Part shown: piece after piece, positions 19,806-31,626 of the stretch | Layout of the letters: each line of letters opens with the position of its first letter | How positions within the stretch are numbered: the first letter of the stretch is position 1 | NCBI GenBank assembly: GCA_039881045.1 | Contig: JAYWVB010000009.1 | Location: 868,001 to 932,000, forward strand | Source of the DNA: Chaetomium olivaceum | Lineage: Eukaryota > Ascomycota > Sordariomycetes > Sordariales > Chaetomiaceae | DNA: 64,000 nt | Direction of reading: 5' to 3' | The notes under the pieces: model-generated | The model's input: only the letters and a program-made list of their open reading frames with translations | Told to the model about the DNA's origin: nothing | Database searches by the model: none | Translations under genes and position numbers: made by a program

Positions 19806-21605
19806 ATGAGCTCCGGAGCCCAGGGCGGAGGTGTTGGTCCCACGCGGCGCAGGGTGGTGCGCCCTGCAGGTGCTGATGAAGAACAAGGAGGCGTCGAGGT
19901 TACGCTGTACTTTACTTATGGCAGCAACCTTCATATGGCCCAGATGGCCGAGCGTTGCCCCGGGAGTCGTCTCGTCGGCAGGGGTACGTTGCTTGGATAC
20001 CGCTGGCAGATCAATCAACGGGGTGTGGCCAACATTGTCAAATCCGACCACGCCCATGATAAAGTGAGGGGCTTGGTCTTTGAGGTGACCCGCAACGACG
20101 TGAGAGCGCTGGACCGCTTCGAAGGGGTCAGATCGGGCGCTTATAGCAGGGAAGCCTTGGACGTCTATGTCACAAAAAACGACACCTACTGCGGCAAAAA
20201 GACGTCCGAGATGGCCGCCAGGCTCCAAGCTTACCACGAAGGACCCCCCCGGCGTAACGGTCTGGCTGGCAGGGAGTCGATCCCGAAGACGAAGGAACGT
20301 GTATTGGTCTACATCAGCCTGAAGCACATGCGGGACGGCACCATTCGCGACGAGTACGTCGGGCGCATGGCAAATGCCATGATCGATGCCAAGGTTCTCG
20401 GCGTCAGTGGGGATTACATCAGAGAAGTCATGGTACCGCTATGTAACTTGCCGATCGGCGGGCCCGGCGCCTCCCAACCCCCACCAACGGTGAGTACGGC
20501 TCCAACACGCCCGGCCCGCAGAAATCCCGCAGGCCCCCGAACCCCTGCCGCCCCTGCCGCCCCTACAACCCCCGAAAGCCCCGAACCCTCCGAACCCGAA
20601 CCATCGCATTCGTCTGGCGGCGTAGGAGGTGTTCTTAGACGACTTAGGCTTACACGTTCCCGGGAACAGAGACTACCTGCTGGCGACGGGCCTCCGCCTC
20701 CTCCTGCGGGGAGAAACCCCCCTAACCCCAGAGTCGGGAGAACTCTTGTCGAACGTCGTCCTGGAGCCAATCTCGCCGTAGTTGAAGCGTCGCCGGCCTC
20801 AGGAGCCCGACGGGTTTCCTCCACTGAAGCGCGAACTCGAATCGACCGAGACCGCCGAGCAGAAGAAGCCGTCCGGCCCTACCGCTGGAGAAAGGTGGAC
20901 GCGGAAGGTGGCGAGAACAGGCGGTCGACGCGGGATACAGGCGAACCTGCTGCTGCTGTTGCTCCCAAGCGGGCGGCAGCCGGGGTCGAGAACGGTGACG
21001 CTTCTAAGGCAACGGCGACTGGCGAGGGCGGCACGACGACGCCCGCAAACGCAACTGGGGTCACGCCCAAGCGAGCGGCAGCCAGGACGGAGAGCGGCAA
21101 CGCTAATGGCGAGGGCGCCACGACGGCAGCTACCACCGACTCTGCGGCCGCACCCAAAACGAAAGCCAAGGCCAAGGCTACTTCTGCCGACACCGCCAAC
21201 GGGGCGAGCGCGGCGGCCACCAAGACCGATAACAACCTCGCCGCCCCGAAGGCGCATACCAGAGCCGCCAGCAAGGAGCGCTCCGGCTCCGACGATGCCA
21301 CGGCTACGGCTACGGCCACGTCCACGGCCACGGCTACGGCCACGTCCACGGCCGCAAACGGCGCAGGGCCCGCGCCCGCGCCCAAGCCGAAGGCAGCATC
21401 GACCAAGGCTGACGCGGGCAACGGTGATAAGCCTACGGCTACTGCCTCAACGGGGACCGCCACCAAGACAAAAGCGTCGGCCGGGACCGGGGCGGCCAGC
21501 ACCGGCGACAAGGCGACGGGTACCAGCACCACTACTACTAAGAAGGCGGCTACCAAGACCGCTAACACCGCCAACGCTGCCAACGCCGACAACACGCCCG
21601 CCTAG
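19806..21605 (+). CDS. Gamma-glutamylcyclotransferase-fold protein with long low-complexity tail
   Basis: A 599-residue single-exon protein. Residues 30-220 form a GGCT-fold domain: the substrate-loop motif YFTYGSN at 35-41, the general-acid/base position Glu106 in LDRFEGVRSGAYSR, and VRGLVFEV. Family members release 5-oxoproline from gamma-glutamyl dipeptides or act on related amides; the true substrate here is unknown. From about residue 220 the chain is disordered: Pro-rich to about 290, then Ala/Thr/Lys-rich with short repeats (TATATATST). Usual GGCT proteins are 150-200 residues, so the tail is a large extension. No signal peptide or membrane segment is visible. Core fold high confidence, activity moderate. 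Confidence 0.85.
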   Translation: MSSGAQGGGVGPTRRRVVRPAGADEEQGGVEVTLYFTYGSNLHMAQMAERCPGSRLVGRGTLLGYRWQINQRGVANIVKSDHAHDKVRGLVFEVTRNDVRALDRFEGVRSGAYSREALDVYVTKNDTYCGKKTSEMAARLQAYHEGPPRRNGLAGRESIPKTKERVLVYISLKHMRDGTIRDEYVGRMANAMIDAKVLGVSGDYIREVMVPLCNLPIGGPGASQPPPTVSTAPTRPARRNPAGPRTPAAPAAPTTPESPEPSEPEPSHSSGGVGGVLRRLRLTRSREQRLPAGDGPPPPPAGRNPPNPRVGRTLVERRPGANLAVVEASPASGARRVSSTEARTRIDRDRRAEEAVRPYRWRKVDAEGGENRRSTRDTGEPAAAVAPKRAAAGVENGDASKATATGEGGTTTPANATGVTPKRAAARTESGNANGEGATTAATTDSAAAPKTKAKAKATSADTANGASAAATKTDNNLAAPKAHTRAASKERSGSDDATATATATSTATATATSTAANGAGPAPAPKPKAASTKADAGNGDKPTATASTGTATKTKASAGTGAASTGDKATGTSTTTTKKAATKTANTANAANADNTPA

Positions 21606-24600
21606 TCCTAGGTTGGGGGTTGTGAGTTGTGAGTTATGGGTGGTAGGGTGGTATGGGTGGTTTATGGACAAGCTGGCCTTGATTCATTCGAGGAAATGTA
21701 ACTGCATGCTCCCCGTCCCGGTAGCCACATTGACGGCCGGATTCCGTTGATGATATTGGGTGTGGGACTGTGGGCGGGTCATGGGGACGGGAGGGGTTAT
21801 GCGGTGGTGAGTTTACTTTTCTGGCTTGGAGCTTACAGATTGTATTAGTAGTGATAGGCAAATCTAAGTCAGAAAAGTAACCTCGTGTGAAATACGGTCA
21901 AATCATTGTGTGATACAACCATGGACATGTATGATACACCACCGTTTGCACTACTAGATAGTTCTTTGTTCGATGTAAAATGCCCTAGTAAAATGCCTCG
22001 CATGGCTTTTGAATTTAAGATGTAGGTAGTTAACATTAACAACAACCCGACTATCGAGGACGTACCGGTACAACTGACAAGTTGTCGTCAGGGGAAGCTC
22101 AAGGGTTAGGGTACAGATTGACCCTCCCCTCTGAGTCTGCCTTGCCCCTTTCTTGCACATCGACATGCTGCAAGGCAACGGCCGCGAACTCCGGCTGCCA
22201 TTTTCATATTTTCTGACGCCGTATCCCAGCCAATGCTTTTTGCATCTGATCAACCAACTGCCTTCTGTAGGGACGAGGCGCAAGCAAACCGCCTACCATC
22301 TCGGGTGGCTCATCCAACATCATGCATGCCTGATTGAATCAATTCAAACAACCAACAAGTCAAAACCCAAAAACAACAGCGAAGATAAATCAGCCTAGCA
22401 TGTGGCCAAGCAAGCCCAGTACTGTAAGCTCGCAGCCGACCGAATACGGCAAATCGAAGTCTATCAAATACAACACAACACACACCCGTACACATTAGTT
22501 AAGCTTACATCTAGCGAGCCTACCTACATGATACCTCGGTAACCATCGACCTCCCTCGGGGCCCCAGTCTCACCGACCCCAGTTTCACACCGAACATCCG
22601 ACCCGACCCAGCCGCCCGGGTACTGGGTTACTGGGTTGCTGGGTGGTGGGACCGCGAGCCGGGACGTCGGAACTGGCCGATCTCACAAAAACCGGGACCA
22701 AAAAAAGAAGAAGAAAAACAGGGAACAACCTGGTGAGATATTGCGGCACAGTCAGCCCAGCCCGCCTACTGTGTACTGTACATACACTCCGCGGGGGTGG
22801 GTTCCAGGGTCCAGGCTGCCGGGGGAAGGCGAAGGGAGACCGGGGACAGACGGACGCGTATCATTTGAGACATCAGACATCGTACAATGTCGGGTACACT
22901 TCCGAAGGAAGGCCGGGGGAGGGTTTGGTTCTATACTACACTACACTACAGATGGCGCAGTATGCCATTCAGTCGGAGGGCTGTCTGCGTTTGGGCACTT
23001 CAACCGAGCTGTGTTCTCGCTCTGGGGCATAATACTACCACTGTATGTAGTAACGAACCAAGTCATCGAGATGTTGTACTGTATTTACTCGGCGCTACTA
23101 CGCTAAAGTCCCAGCTGGTGCAAGCATTACTTAATGTGTAGCCCTCCTTCGGAGATATTCCAACTGCGTTCGACTGCGGTACAACAGCAGAGTTTTTCAT
23201 ATCACGGTGCCACAAAAGGAGAGAAGGGAAGAAACGTTGCATCGCTCTTGTTCCGCTCCCTCTTCCGCAAGTAGACGACAGAGTTACACCGCGGCTAAAT
23301 TCGCGCAGCTGCAACCCTTCCGAAACATAGGTAAGTCGTCAACCCCCCGTGCCCCCTTACCCGGCGAAGCACGAGTCACATGCACATCACACATTCCGGA
23401 ACAACCAAACCACTCGTTTTTTTTTGTTTGTTGCATTAGGTACTATATGCTTGAGAGTAAAGTAGAGTAAGAAACTACCTAGCTATACTCAACAAACGAC
23501 GAGATGAGCGTGTTTGCATGTAGTAAGTAATCCAGCCGCCATCCAGGGCGGAATACTTCCCAGCATCCCATGCCGGCTGGACCGTACGACGTAAGCATGT
23601 CTCTGGTAGGAACCGGAGCGCTGCTCCTTGACCCCCCGAAGAACAAGCCACTGTCGCAGGTCCAACCGGCTTAGCCTCGCTTGCATCCCATCGCCATCAC
23701 ACGTTCCCTGCCTGAGCAGGTCTCGTGTGGAACGATGGGATGGAGGTCGGCACGCGGTGAGATGATCCGCATTCGCCCATCCAACCCAGCCTGAAGTTTC
23801 CGACCACATCTCCTCCCCGAGCCAAATCAACGCTAGCCACCCAAATACCCGGAAAACCTTGACCTGAACTGCGAAGCAAGTAACACAGATTCCCAAACCA
23901 CATTGTACCCAATCCGATCCCGTCTAGCAGGTAAAGTCGAGTCCTGTGTGTTCGAGTTGTGTCTTGTCGCAACAGTAATCCCGTTCCGAGTTCCGAGTGG
24001 CCGTCGTCGACGGCCGGAAAAAAAAAAAGTGACTGTCGAGAAGTCCAGGCGGGCGAATGGGCAAACAAGCAACCAGTTGCCTGCGACACCCAGTGGCTGT
24101 CCCCCATCCTGCTCCCACTCCCCTCTGCCTCCGAGCCAGGGCCCGGCGGAAGCAGCACCTTGTTCTTGTCGACAACTAGTGTCTGCCCCGATGGCGATAT
24201 CCCAGCTATGCGTCCACGGGGCTAGATGTATGTTTCGAACCGGCCTTGTACCGAAGAGTATCCGTTCATCGCATCATCGAGACCCAGTCCCGGCGAGTCG
24301 TACCGCATCTCTTCGTCGCGAATTATCCCAACGCTCAACCTGCGTTTCGTGTCCGATTCCGTCGAGTGTCGTCCAACATCGAGTTGGAGGAGCAGGCCCG
24401 CTTCATTCGAGTCGTCGCAATTAAGCCGAGGTTGTATCCGTCGTGAAGGCCGTGAACATTATCCGTAAGACGAAAAACAAGGTGGAAGGGAAATAAAAGG
24501 AGTGGACGCGATGTGTCTCCGAGACATTCGCAAGGGGTATAATTATAACCAGCCGCCTGAGCCTTGTTCCCAAAGGGGTCCAACCAAGAAAATAGGGTAA

Positions 24601-25133
24601 AAAAGGGAAAAACAGAATGGGGTGTCTCTTGACTCGGTCTCCGCCGAGGTTGGGGGTTGCATTGCTGCATCTCTTTCTTAAGCCAAAAACCAAAACTGCC
24701 TGTATCTCAGAACCTTCCGTGCCGTAAATGCAATCAAATATCCGCCCCAGGATCCGGCCATGATGAGGTTGGGAAGAAAAAAGAAAAGCCGTGACCGAGC
24801 TTGCGGTAGTAGCAGTGGTATCCCAAAATCAAAGGAAATAAAGAAAAATGACGCTCGCTCGCTCGCTACTCCTTTGCCAGATAAGGAAACCGACCAGAGA
24901 TGCTTCGAGAAGGGTATGCGAGTGTTTTGAATCGCTCCAGCCCATGCAAAGTGAGGAAAATGCCGAAATGCCTCTGATCGAGGCGAGTGTGACGGGGATC
25001 GCCACCATCGCGCGCTGTCTGCCAGCTTGGCGGCCCACGGGAGTCTTCGCGCCCGGCCGCGCTATTGCTGAGGCGCTTAGGGTGATGTCGTCGCGGCCGG
25101 GTAGCTTGTTTCGTAGACCGGGGGTGGTGATTG
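21606..25133. other. Gene-poor stretch, 3.5 kb
   Basis: It lies between two convergent 3' ends. Frames are short and lack family motifs; poly-A/T tracts occur (for example near 22705, 23418, 24018). I see no tRNA, transposon protein or inverted repeat. A long non-coding transcript or an unrecognised gene with many introns cannot be excluded. Confidence 0.45.
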
Positions 25134-26167
25134 TCACATGGTAGCCGCGTACTCCTGATAGCGAGTATCCCAACCGCCAAACGAGTTATAGCCCACGGTG
25201 ATGCCACACTGAGGCGCAAGCATGCTTGGGAGCGGGAGCTGCGGAATGGGCGCGGTCACGAGAGGTGAGCTGTAGTACATGCCAGCAGTCGAATAGGGCT
25301 GGCTGAAGGCCGGCGGAGGCGATGGCAGGTGCACCTCACTCATCCCCATGGGTACCCAGATCGATCCAGTCGAATCGGCCGAGGTCGATGTTACGCCCGG
25401 GCTTGACGGCAGGATCTTCCAGGAGTCGACCGGGGCAGGCATCGTGGCCGGTGCGAAGGCTGGGACCAGATAGCTGCACCAGCAGGCGAGCTAGGCAGGA
25501 GCGGCGGCTGGCGAACGACGTCCACGATTCTCGGCGGCGGCGGCAGCAGCGGCTTGAACAGACCCATGATGTTGTTCTTGACTTCCTCGCTCCTCCCTCC
25601 GAGCAGCTCCCCGGCACCATCTTCCTCCAGCCCTTCGAGCGCTGACACGTGGGTCCTGTAGACAAACTTGTTGATGGCCTGGACGAAATTCTCGTGCAGC
25701 TTCTTGCACTGCTGCTCCTTCTCGGACCAGTCGTAGGTGTTGGCCTTGGCGTCGACGCAGTGGATGTCCTTGTGGTACTCGATGAGCGACTCGATCGTTT
25801 CGGGTGTCAGCTTGTAAGCAACCTCGTTCCTCAGCACCATATCGACGTGGACGATGTAGGCCTCAAGGTGGTTGAGCTCGTAGTTGAGGACGGCCTCGAT
25901 CAGCGGGTTGGGGTCCCTCCTCAGCTCGGCATCGGGTGCCTTGGGAAGCAGCAGGGAGGCCAGGTTCCAGATGGCGTTTGGGGACGACAGCGTCTCGGTA
26001 AGGCATCTTTGGTGTTGCGGTACGCTGTTGAGCGGACGCTTGATCTTGTTGATGCGCTTCAGTGTCTGTGTCAACCACGGCTCGACCTTGGAGCCAAGCA
26101 CGACGTTCACCGAGGAGGCGCGAGGCGCAAAGGCGGCGGCCGAGGCCGGTAATAGCTGGGGTGGCAT
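25134..26167 (-). CDS. Unknown helical protein with proline-rich tail
   Basis: It starts at ATG 26167 (MPPQLLPASAAAFAPR). Roughly 230 residues of mixed helical sequence follow (RINKIKRPLNSVPQHQRCL; NYELNHLEAYIVHVDMVLR; CKKLHENFVQAINKFVYRTH), then a Pro-rich stretch. The C-terminal part (SWKILPSSPGVTSTSADS ... YNSFGGWDTRYQEYAATM) ends at 25134 in another frame. The two join near 25450-25480 either by an intron I cannot place or by one missing base. No known domain, signal peptide or membrane segment. It looks like a lineage-restricted protein; no function is proposed. Confidence 0.6.
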
Positions 26168-29100
26168 GATGACGGGCCGGATATGTGGAGCAGAGATCTG
26201 GATGGGATGGAGAGCACAACGAGAAAACCTAACAAGGCAACCGGTGACCGGGTCGACAAGGAAGTGAGGGCGGCGGAGCGTTTGGGGAAGAAGTAACAAG
26301 GAGCCGGAAGACGAATAGTAAATAAAACCAAGGTGAGTTAAGGTGACGGAGCCGGGTAGTCCCAAGATGGGAATTAGCGTGCACACCAGCAACCGCGAAT
26401 GGGAAGAAGAGAATAGGCTGGGCGAGGAGCCTCGTGAAGAAGGGGAAGGCGGAGGGAAAGGAGGGTGAGAAGCTCGTATTATTAGAGAAAGTGCGAGGGT
26501 GGTGGGGGTGTTATAGTAACACGGCTCGAAGTCCCGAACTCGGGAGTTAGTTGCGTACCCAGGCAAGGTAGGGTAGGGTAGGGTAGGGTGTGTGTGTATG
26601 TACCGTACCTTTTCCTGCCCATGTGCTCCTCTCGAAGAAGGTCCTGCAGGTCGATGGCACGACGACTGCTGAAGGGTCCGCTCGGTGGGCGGATGGCCAT
26701 ACAGGTGCTGAGGGCGGGAAAGAGGGACCCGCTTGCAGTGCCTCGACAGTGCCTGCAGCGCTCTTTCCTCTTTGCTCTTGGCCTGCAGAAAGGGGAAGCC
26801 GCTTCCTCGGAGGAGGCGTGAGGCATGAGCAGCCACTGGTGCATGTCCATCTCGCCAAACGTGAAATTTTACATTGGATGAACCCGCCTTGCCATGGAAA
26901 GCCTGGACAGCTCGGGTTTTCGCGGCCTGGGGCCAGTCAGTCTGCGTCTGCGTCTGCGTCTGCATCCGCATCCGCGTGCGCTTGCCGCAGCTCGGGAGAT
27001 TCCCATGTCAGCAGCCCTCTTTTGACCCCGGGTCGTCCTTTTCCCTCGGGATAAGAGCCAATGGTAAACCGGAATACTTGTTTCGTTCCCTGTCATGGTT
27101 CCTCATCCCAGGCCCTTCTGCTGGGTAAGGGGTACCCAACGTTCAACCCCAACCGTGCTTCGATCATAAGCCCGACGGACGTGCGGACTTTCCCCCTTGA
27201 CTGCGCGTCGCCTATCGCCGCCAACATCAAGGCGATTTGTGCAAGGCAGCGTCGTGTATCTGGAACCTTTTGGAGGCTGTGCAGCGACTTGCAGATGCAG
27301 TGGGCAATGCTCCAGTGACAAAACCCGACCGTCGCCCACCGAGCGAATGGGCTGGGCCGTCCGTCGCAGCGACCGGAGCTGAAAAGATGCAGGTGGTCAA
27401 TGCAGCGCCACCGATCCCGTCTGGGTCCCCATTCAGTACGTACCGCTCTGCCAAGCCAGGCAGCCAACCCCGCCTGAACTCGCCCCACCGCGCTCCGATC
27501 AGCAGCCTTCGGGAGTTTGCGATTTCCAACTTCCAGGTTTGCTACCGGGCTTTCCACTGGCGTGCTGGAACTTGAAAGGGGTCAAATTAAGCTGCATCCT
27601 CAACAGGACTGTAACGAATCGTGAGAGCATGCCTTCTCGTGACTCGCTTCAAACAACCTAGGAGGCAGATGACGCGTCCAAACAGCTAAGGAGCGAATCG
27701 TGGAGTGAATAGCAGGACCAACAGGAGCTGTTGCAGGAGGAGCTCCTGCGCCGCGAAAGAGGAGTCATTTTTTCCTCTTCATGGAATGCCGCCACCGCCG
27801 AGCATCCCCTCCACTCGTTTATCCGGAATCCATGGAATCCACAAACGAATTGCTTCTACACGAAGGGCCAGCCCATTCACCCGGAGACCAGACCCATTCT
27901 ATTTTCAAGGTGATGCCATCTAGAGCCCGTTGAGCGCGTATGCAGCCTCCAGTTCCCCGTCTCATGGGATTTGTGTGAGTTGTGATATGGATAGATTGAC
28001 TCGCGTAACGCTCGCGCAGCTTAATCTATCCTGCTGCCCGGATGGTTTCCGGGAGCGGCCGGCCGTGGGAGAGAATGGCGAGACCGGAGCTGTGGAGCGC
28101 CACCGCTTGATATAGGTGACCCCCAATATCATGCGTAGTCGACATTACACAGGTCGTTCCCACAGGCGGGTTGCTTGGTGGTGGGGACCAAGCCTGCACC
28201 ACGCTCGCCTCGAGCCGCGCAGACACCTGGGCTTAAAGTTGTCTCAGGCATCCCGAGCCATACGTTGATGGTTGTCGTGAATGGAACTGTTTGAGCTCCT
28301 GCACGTTGCCATAAGCGTTCGAGAAGAACTCCAAGTTGGTTTCGACGGCGCAAAACACGCATGCGGAGAGAGCTTCGATTCGCTCCCAGGAGATTGAATC
28401 AAGCCATCAGTCATGCCTGCAAGATTGCCCATGGCGGCCGTGGGCCTGGAGCGGCCTCGAGGCAGGTCGCAATACGGAGTGAATGTAAACGACCCGGGTA
28501 AACATCCCCCTCACTACCGGAAACGTACTGCTGCATGTCGTCGTCAGATCTCAGACTCCAGCAGTCGGCTGCGGCTAAGAGACGCCATCGATTGCCCCAA
28601 CTTGAAACGTAACAAGCGCGCGGAGAGGGTGTCCTCCTTCTCGACCCGTCCACTTGGGTGGCTGACTCGCAGCGATCATCGCTTTACTGGCCTTGCCAGA
28701 CTCGCTCCCACCCCTCCTCCGCCACAACTCTACGTCTAGAATCTCGAAAACACGTCCAAATGCGGTAAGCCGTGGGGTAATGAGTGTGAGAGGGTCGTGG
28801 GCCAGAGGCTCGATCTGCAAAGATGGGCGAGTCTCGAAGAGGGGCGTGGCCCCCGGAGTGGTTCCAGAAAGGAAGGACAAAGAGACAACCTTTCCAACGG
28901 CGCAACAATGGTGCATGGAGAGCCAGGAGGGGTCGTCGAGTCGCCAGCCAACGCCAGGCTCTGGTCATGGGTGAGTCGGCCGTCGTCTCATGCTAGCGCG
29001 GAAGGTGAGCAGAAGGTGTGCAAGTTCAGATCCCTGCTTTTGAGCCTCATTGGCTGTCAGGCTGACGCCCACTCGGCCTCCATCTTGGAGAAGGACCGAG

Positions 29101-31626
29101 GTCGAGGTCCCTGATTGGGTCGAAGGGTTGAAAACTTGGGACTGTGAGATGCCGTTCTTGGGCGCCGAGGAATGGGCCTAGAACGGAAGAGGTGCCATTG
29201 TTCCCGTTGTTCGCGAGTTGTGGAATTCAAAGTGTCCCGGCGCTGATGTTGCCGTTGCCGCTGCTGCAGTGCCAATCCCGGCGACCGAATCCATTCTGGG
29301 TTATCAATTTCCGACGAGAAACATGAATTTGCTGTTTATAGCATCGCTATGATGATCAACTCACCAGCGTTTATGCGCTTGATGATGGAAGTGTCGTGGT
29401 TGATGAAGTAAGAAGGTTTGGAGGTTAGGGTCGAAAATGGATCGGCAAACCAATGTTCCCCAGGAATAACCCTAACCCGTGGTGCAAGAAGCACGGAGAC
29501 ATCTTGCCGTCCAGAGCAACACAATTCCTACTTCGGCATTCGAGTTTTCCAAATCTCACCTAATTCTCGACCTCAAATTCTACAAATCTCTACACAACCT
29601 ACTCAAGTTCTACAAAACACACCCTCCGTGTCTCTCTTCCAAGCGAAAGCACTGGAAGGGTGTGTGGAATTGCACTCCCGCCGTGTAAAGCCCGTTTCCA
29701 AATCGGGTGTTCTGTGGCTTGCGTGGCTTGCGTGTCTCTTGTGCTTCCCCGCCAAGTCCCGTTGCTGATCAGCCAGGGTGCCAGGCGAAGGTGAGGCGAC
29801 ACCCGTCGCTTGCCGCTCAGCTCGGTTCGGGGAAACAAAAGTCGATCCCATGACAGTGACCTGACTGATTGACAACGCCCCCCTAGTCACTTGACCTTCG
29901 GATAACCTTCCTGGGAAAGGAAGATCCCGTGATGTAAAAGTCCAATTGCAGGACGCGGAGTGTCAAAAACCAAGGCCTTTGCGACCTCCTTGTTCGACCG
30001 CGTCCGGCCCCCCTCCTCATTCGAGAGGACAACCATGGGACGCCTCTCGAGACTCGACGCGTGCCCCGGTTCCCCGCGACGTCCCGTCATCTCCGATTTG
30101 AAACTCACTGATAGGGGCTCGGGGCCGAGGGGCCTGTTGGTCGAGGTTATGCAGCCAGTCAAGTGATGCCTCAAGGGCAGCTCATCATCATCTTGAGATT
30201 CGACGAGGTCGCAGCTGACTCAAGCCGAGCAGGCCGCTTTTTACGCCCCCGTGTCGATTGGGCCGGTATTCTACTCAAGCCCGAATGCGAAAGAACCTCC
30301 GACGGTGTCGCATAACGATCCGCCAAACCGATAACGGGGAGGGGTGGACAAGCGGGAGGGTATCGATCGAGCCTGAATCCTCATCGAGATAGCCTTACCC
30401 CTGTCTCTCTTCAGCAATACCATGAGCGATTGTGACGGGCGTTGCATTTCCGCCGTAGCCGGATTTCCCTCTGAAAAGTCGGTCAAAAACCCAAACCCGC
30501 TCTGGTCCACCACCCGATGCGCCCAAGCGACGTATTCCTCAACCTGCAAGTGGAGGAAGGAAAACGATGACTCTTTTGCGGTGTCGGTCACCGCCAGTTA
30601 CCAATCGAGCGGGTCGGCTGTTCGGAGCTGTCCCGATAGCCCGACTGGTGGTTGACGTCACCGCCAGGGCTCAACCCTTTTTGTCGACATACTTCGCACC
30701 CCATGAAGCAACCAAGCGGAGCTGAAACCTGCAGTTGGGGAGAAAAAACTGCAGGAATTGAACACAAGCATTCTTCGCCTCGCATTCCCCTGCATTTGCA
30801 CTCTTGCGACGTTGCATGCGCAGGTTCAAGACGGGGAAAAGGCTCAAAGGGCAGCCCGATCGGCAGGCAAGCCGAGGCGAGGCGGTTGGAATGTGGAGAG
30901 GCCGGGCGGGGCGGGGCTGTGCGGTCGCCGGCAGCAGCGGTGGGGCAACTCGGAGGCAGCCGAAGAACGTTTTCAACGTCAACTTTTCCGGGCCGCCTGA
31001 TGTGGCTGCCACGTATGCAGCCAACGCCACAGCTCAGGTTTTGCCTCGCAAATTCTACACAGTATGCTATGCTGTCCTTCGAAACTCCGAGGAGACCCAG
31101 CAGGTTGGGTTTGCATCGATAAAAAGTTCTCCGACATGCCGATGGATTGCTTGGCGATCGGGTAGGTATGCGTTGGCGGGCGTGGGTTGCCTCCAAAATC
31201 CTCGGTGAGGCTTGCGCCGTGTCGGCTCGTCGGCCAACTGCAGGTTAGTTAATCTGTGTTTTTGCTGCCTTGGTAATCAAGCGTCATTGCATTGCGCAGT
31301 TGGCAATCAGTTACCGGGAAGGCCGCTGCAAGAGCTCGGAGGGTTGCCTTGGTCGAGTTAAACACGACCAAGCATTCGAGAGGCAAGGTTCAAAGTCTTG
31401 GGTACAGTGAAGGAAGTCGCAAGTACATGTCCAGGCTAGATAGGCAAATGCCAACATATCAGGGGTTCATTCAGCATCAGCCCTGTCAACCTGAACAGCG
31501 TGACACAGTGACACTATCCTACCGGCCCGGGGAACGGGGGTATCAAGTGGCAACAAGCCAACAAGCCAACAACACAACACTCCGTATTTTCAGGGGACAT
31601 GACTCTACGTGTATCTACCCTTCTCT
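26168..31626. other. Gene-poor stretch, 5.5 kb
   Basis: It lies upstream of the unknown gene at 25-26 kb and beyond the 3' end of TRM732. No frame shows a recognisable family or a plausible exon series. It begins with the 5' region of the 26167 start, which holds a (GGTAG)n run at 26566-26588 followed by TG repeats. Nothing else is supported. Confidence 0.45.
26566..26600. repeat. Short (GGTAG)n / TG simple repeat
   Basis: About five copies of GTAGG-type pentamers pass into GTGTGTGTATGT. It is similar to, but not the same as, the fungal telomere unit TTAGGG. Confidence 0.8.

Noticed and set aside
26566..26600. Possible interstitial telomere repeat
   Set aside because: The unit is GGTAG, not TTAGGG, and is only about five copies next to a TG run; a simple repeat is enough.
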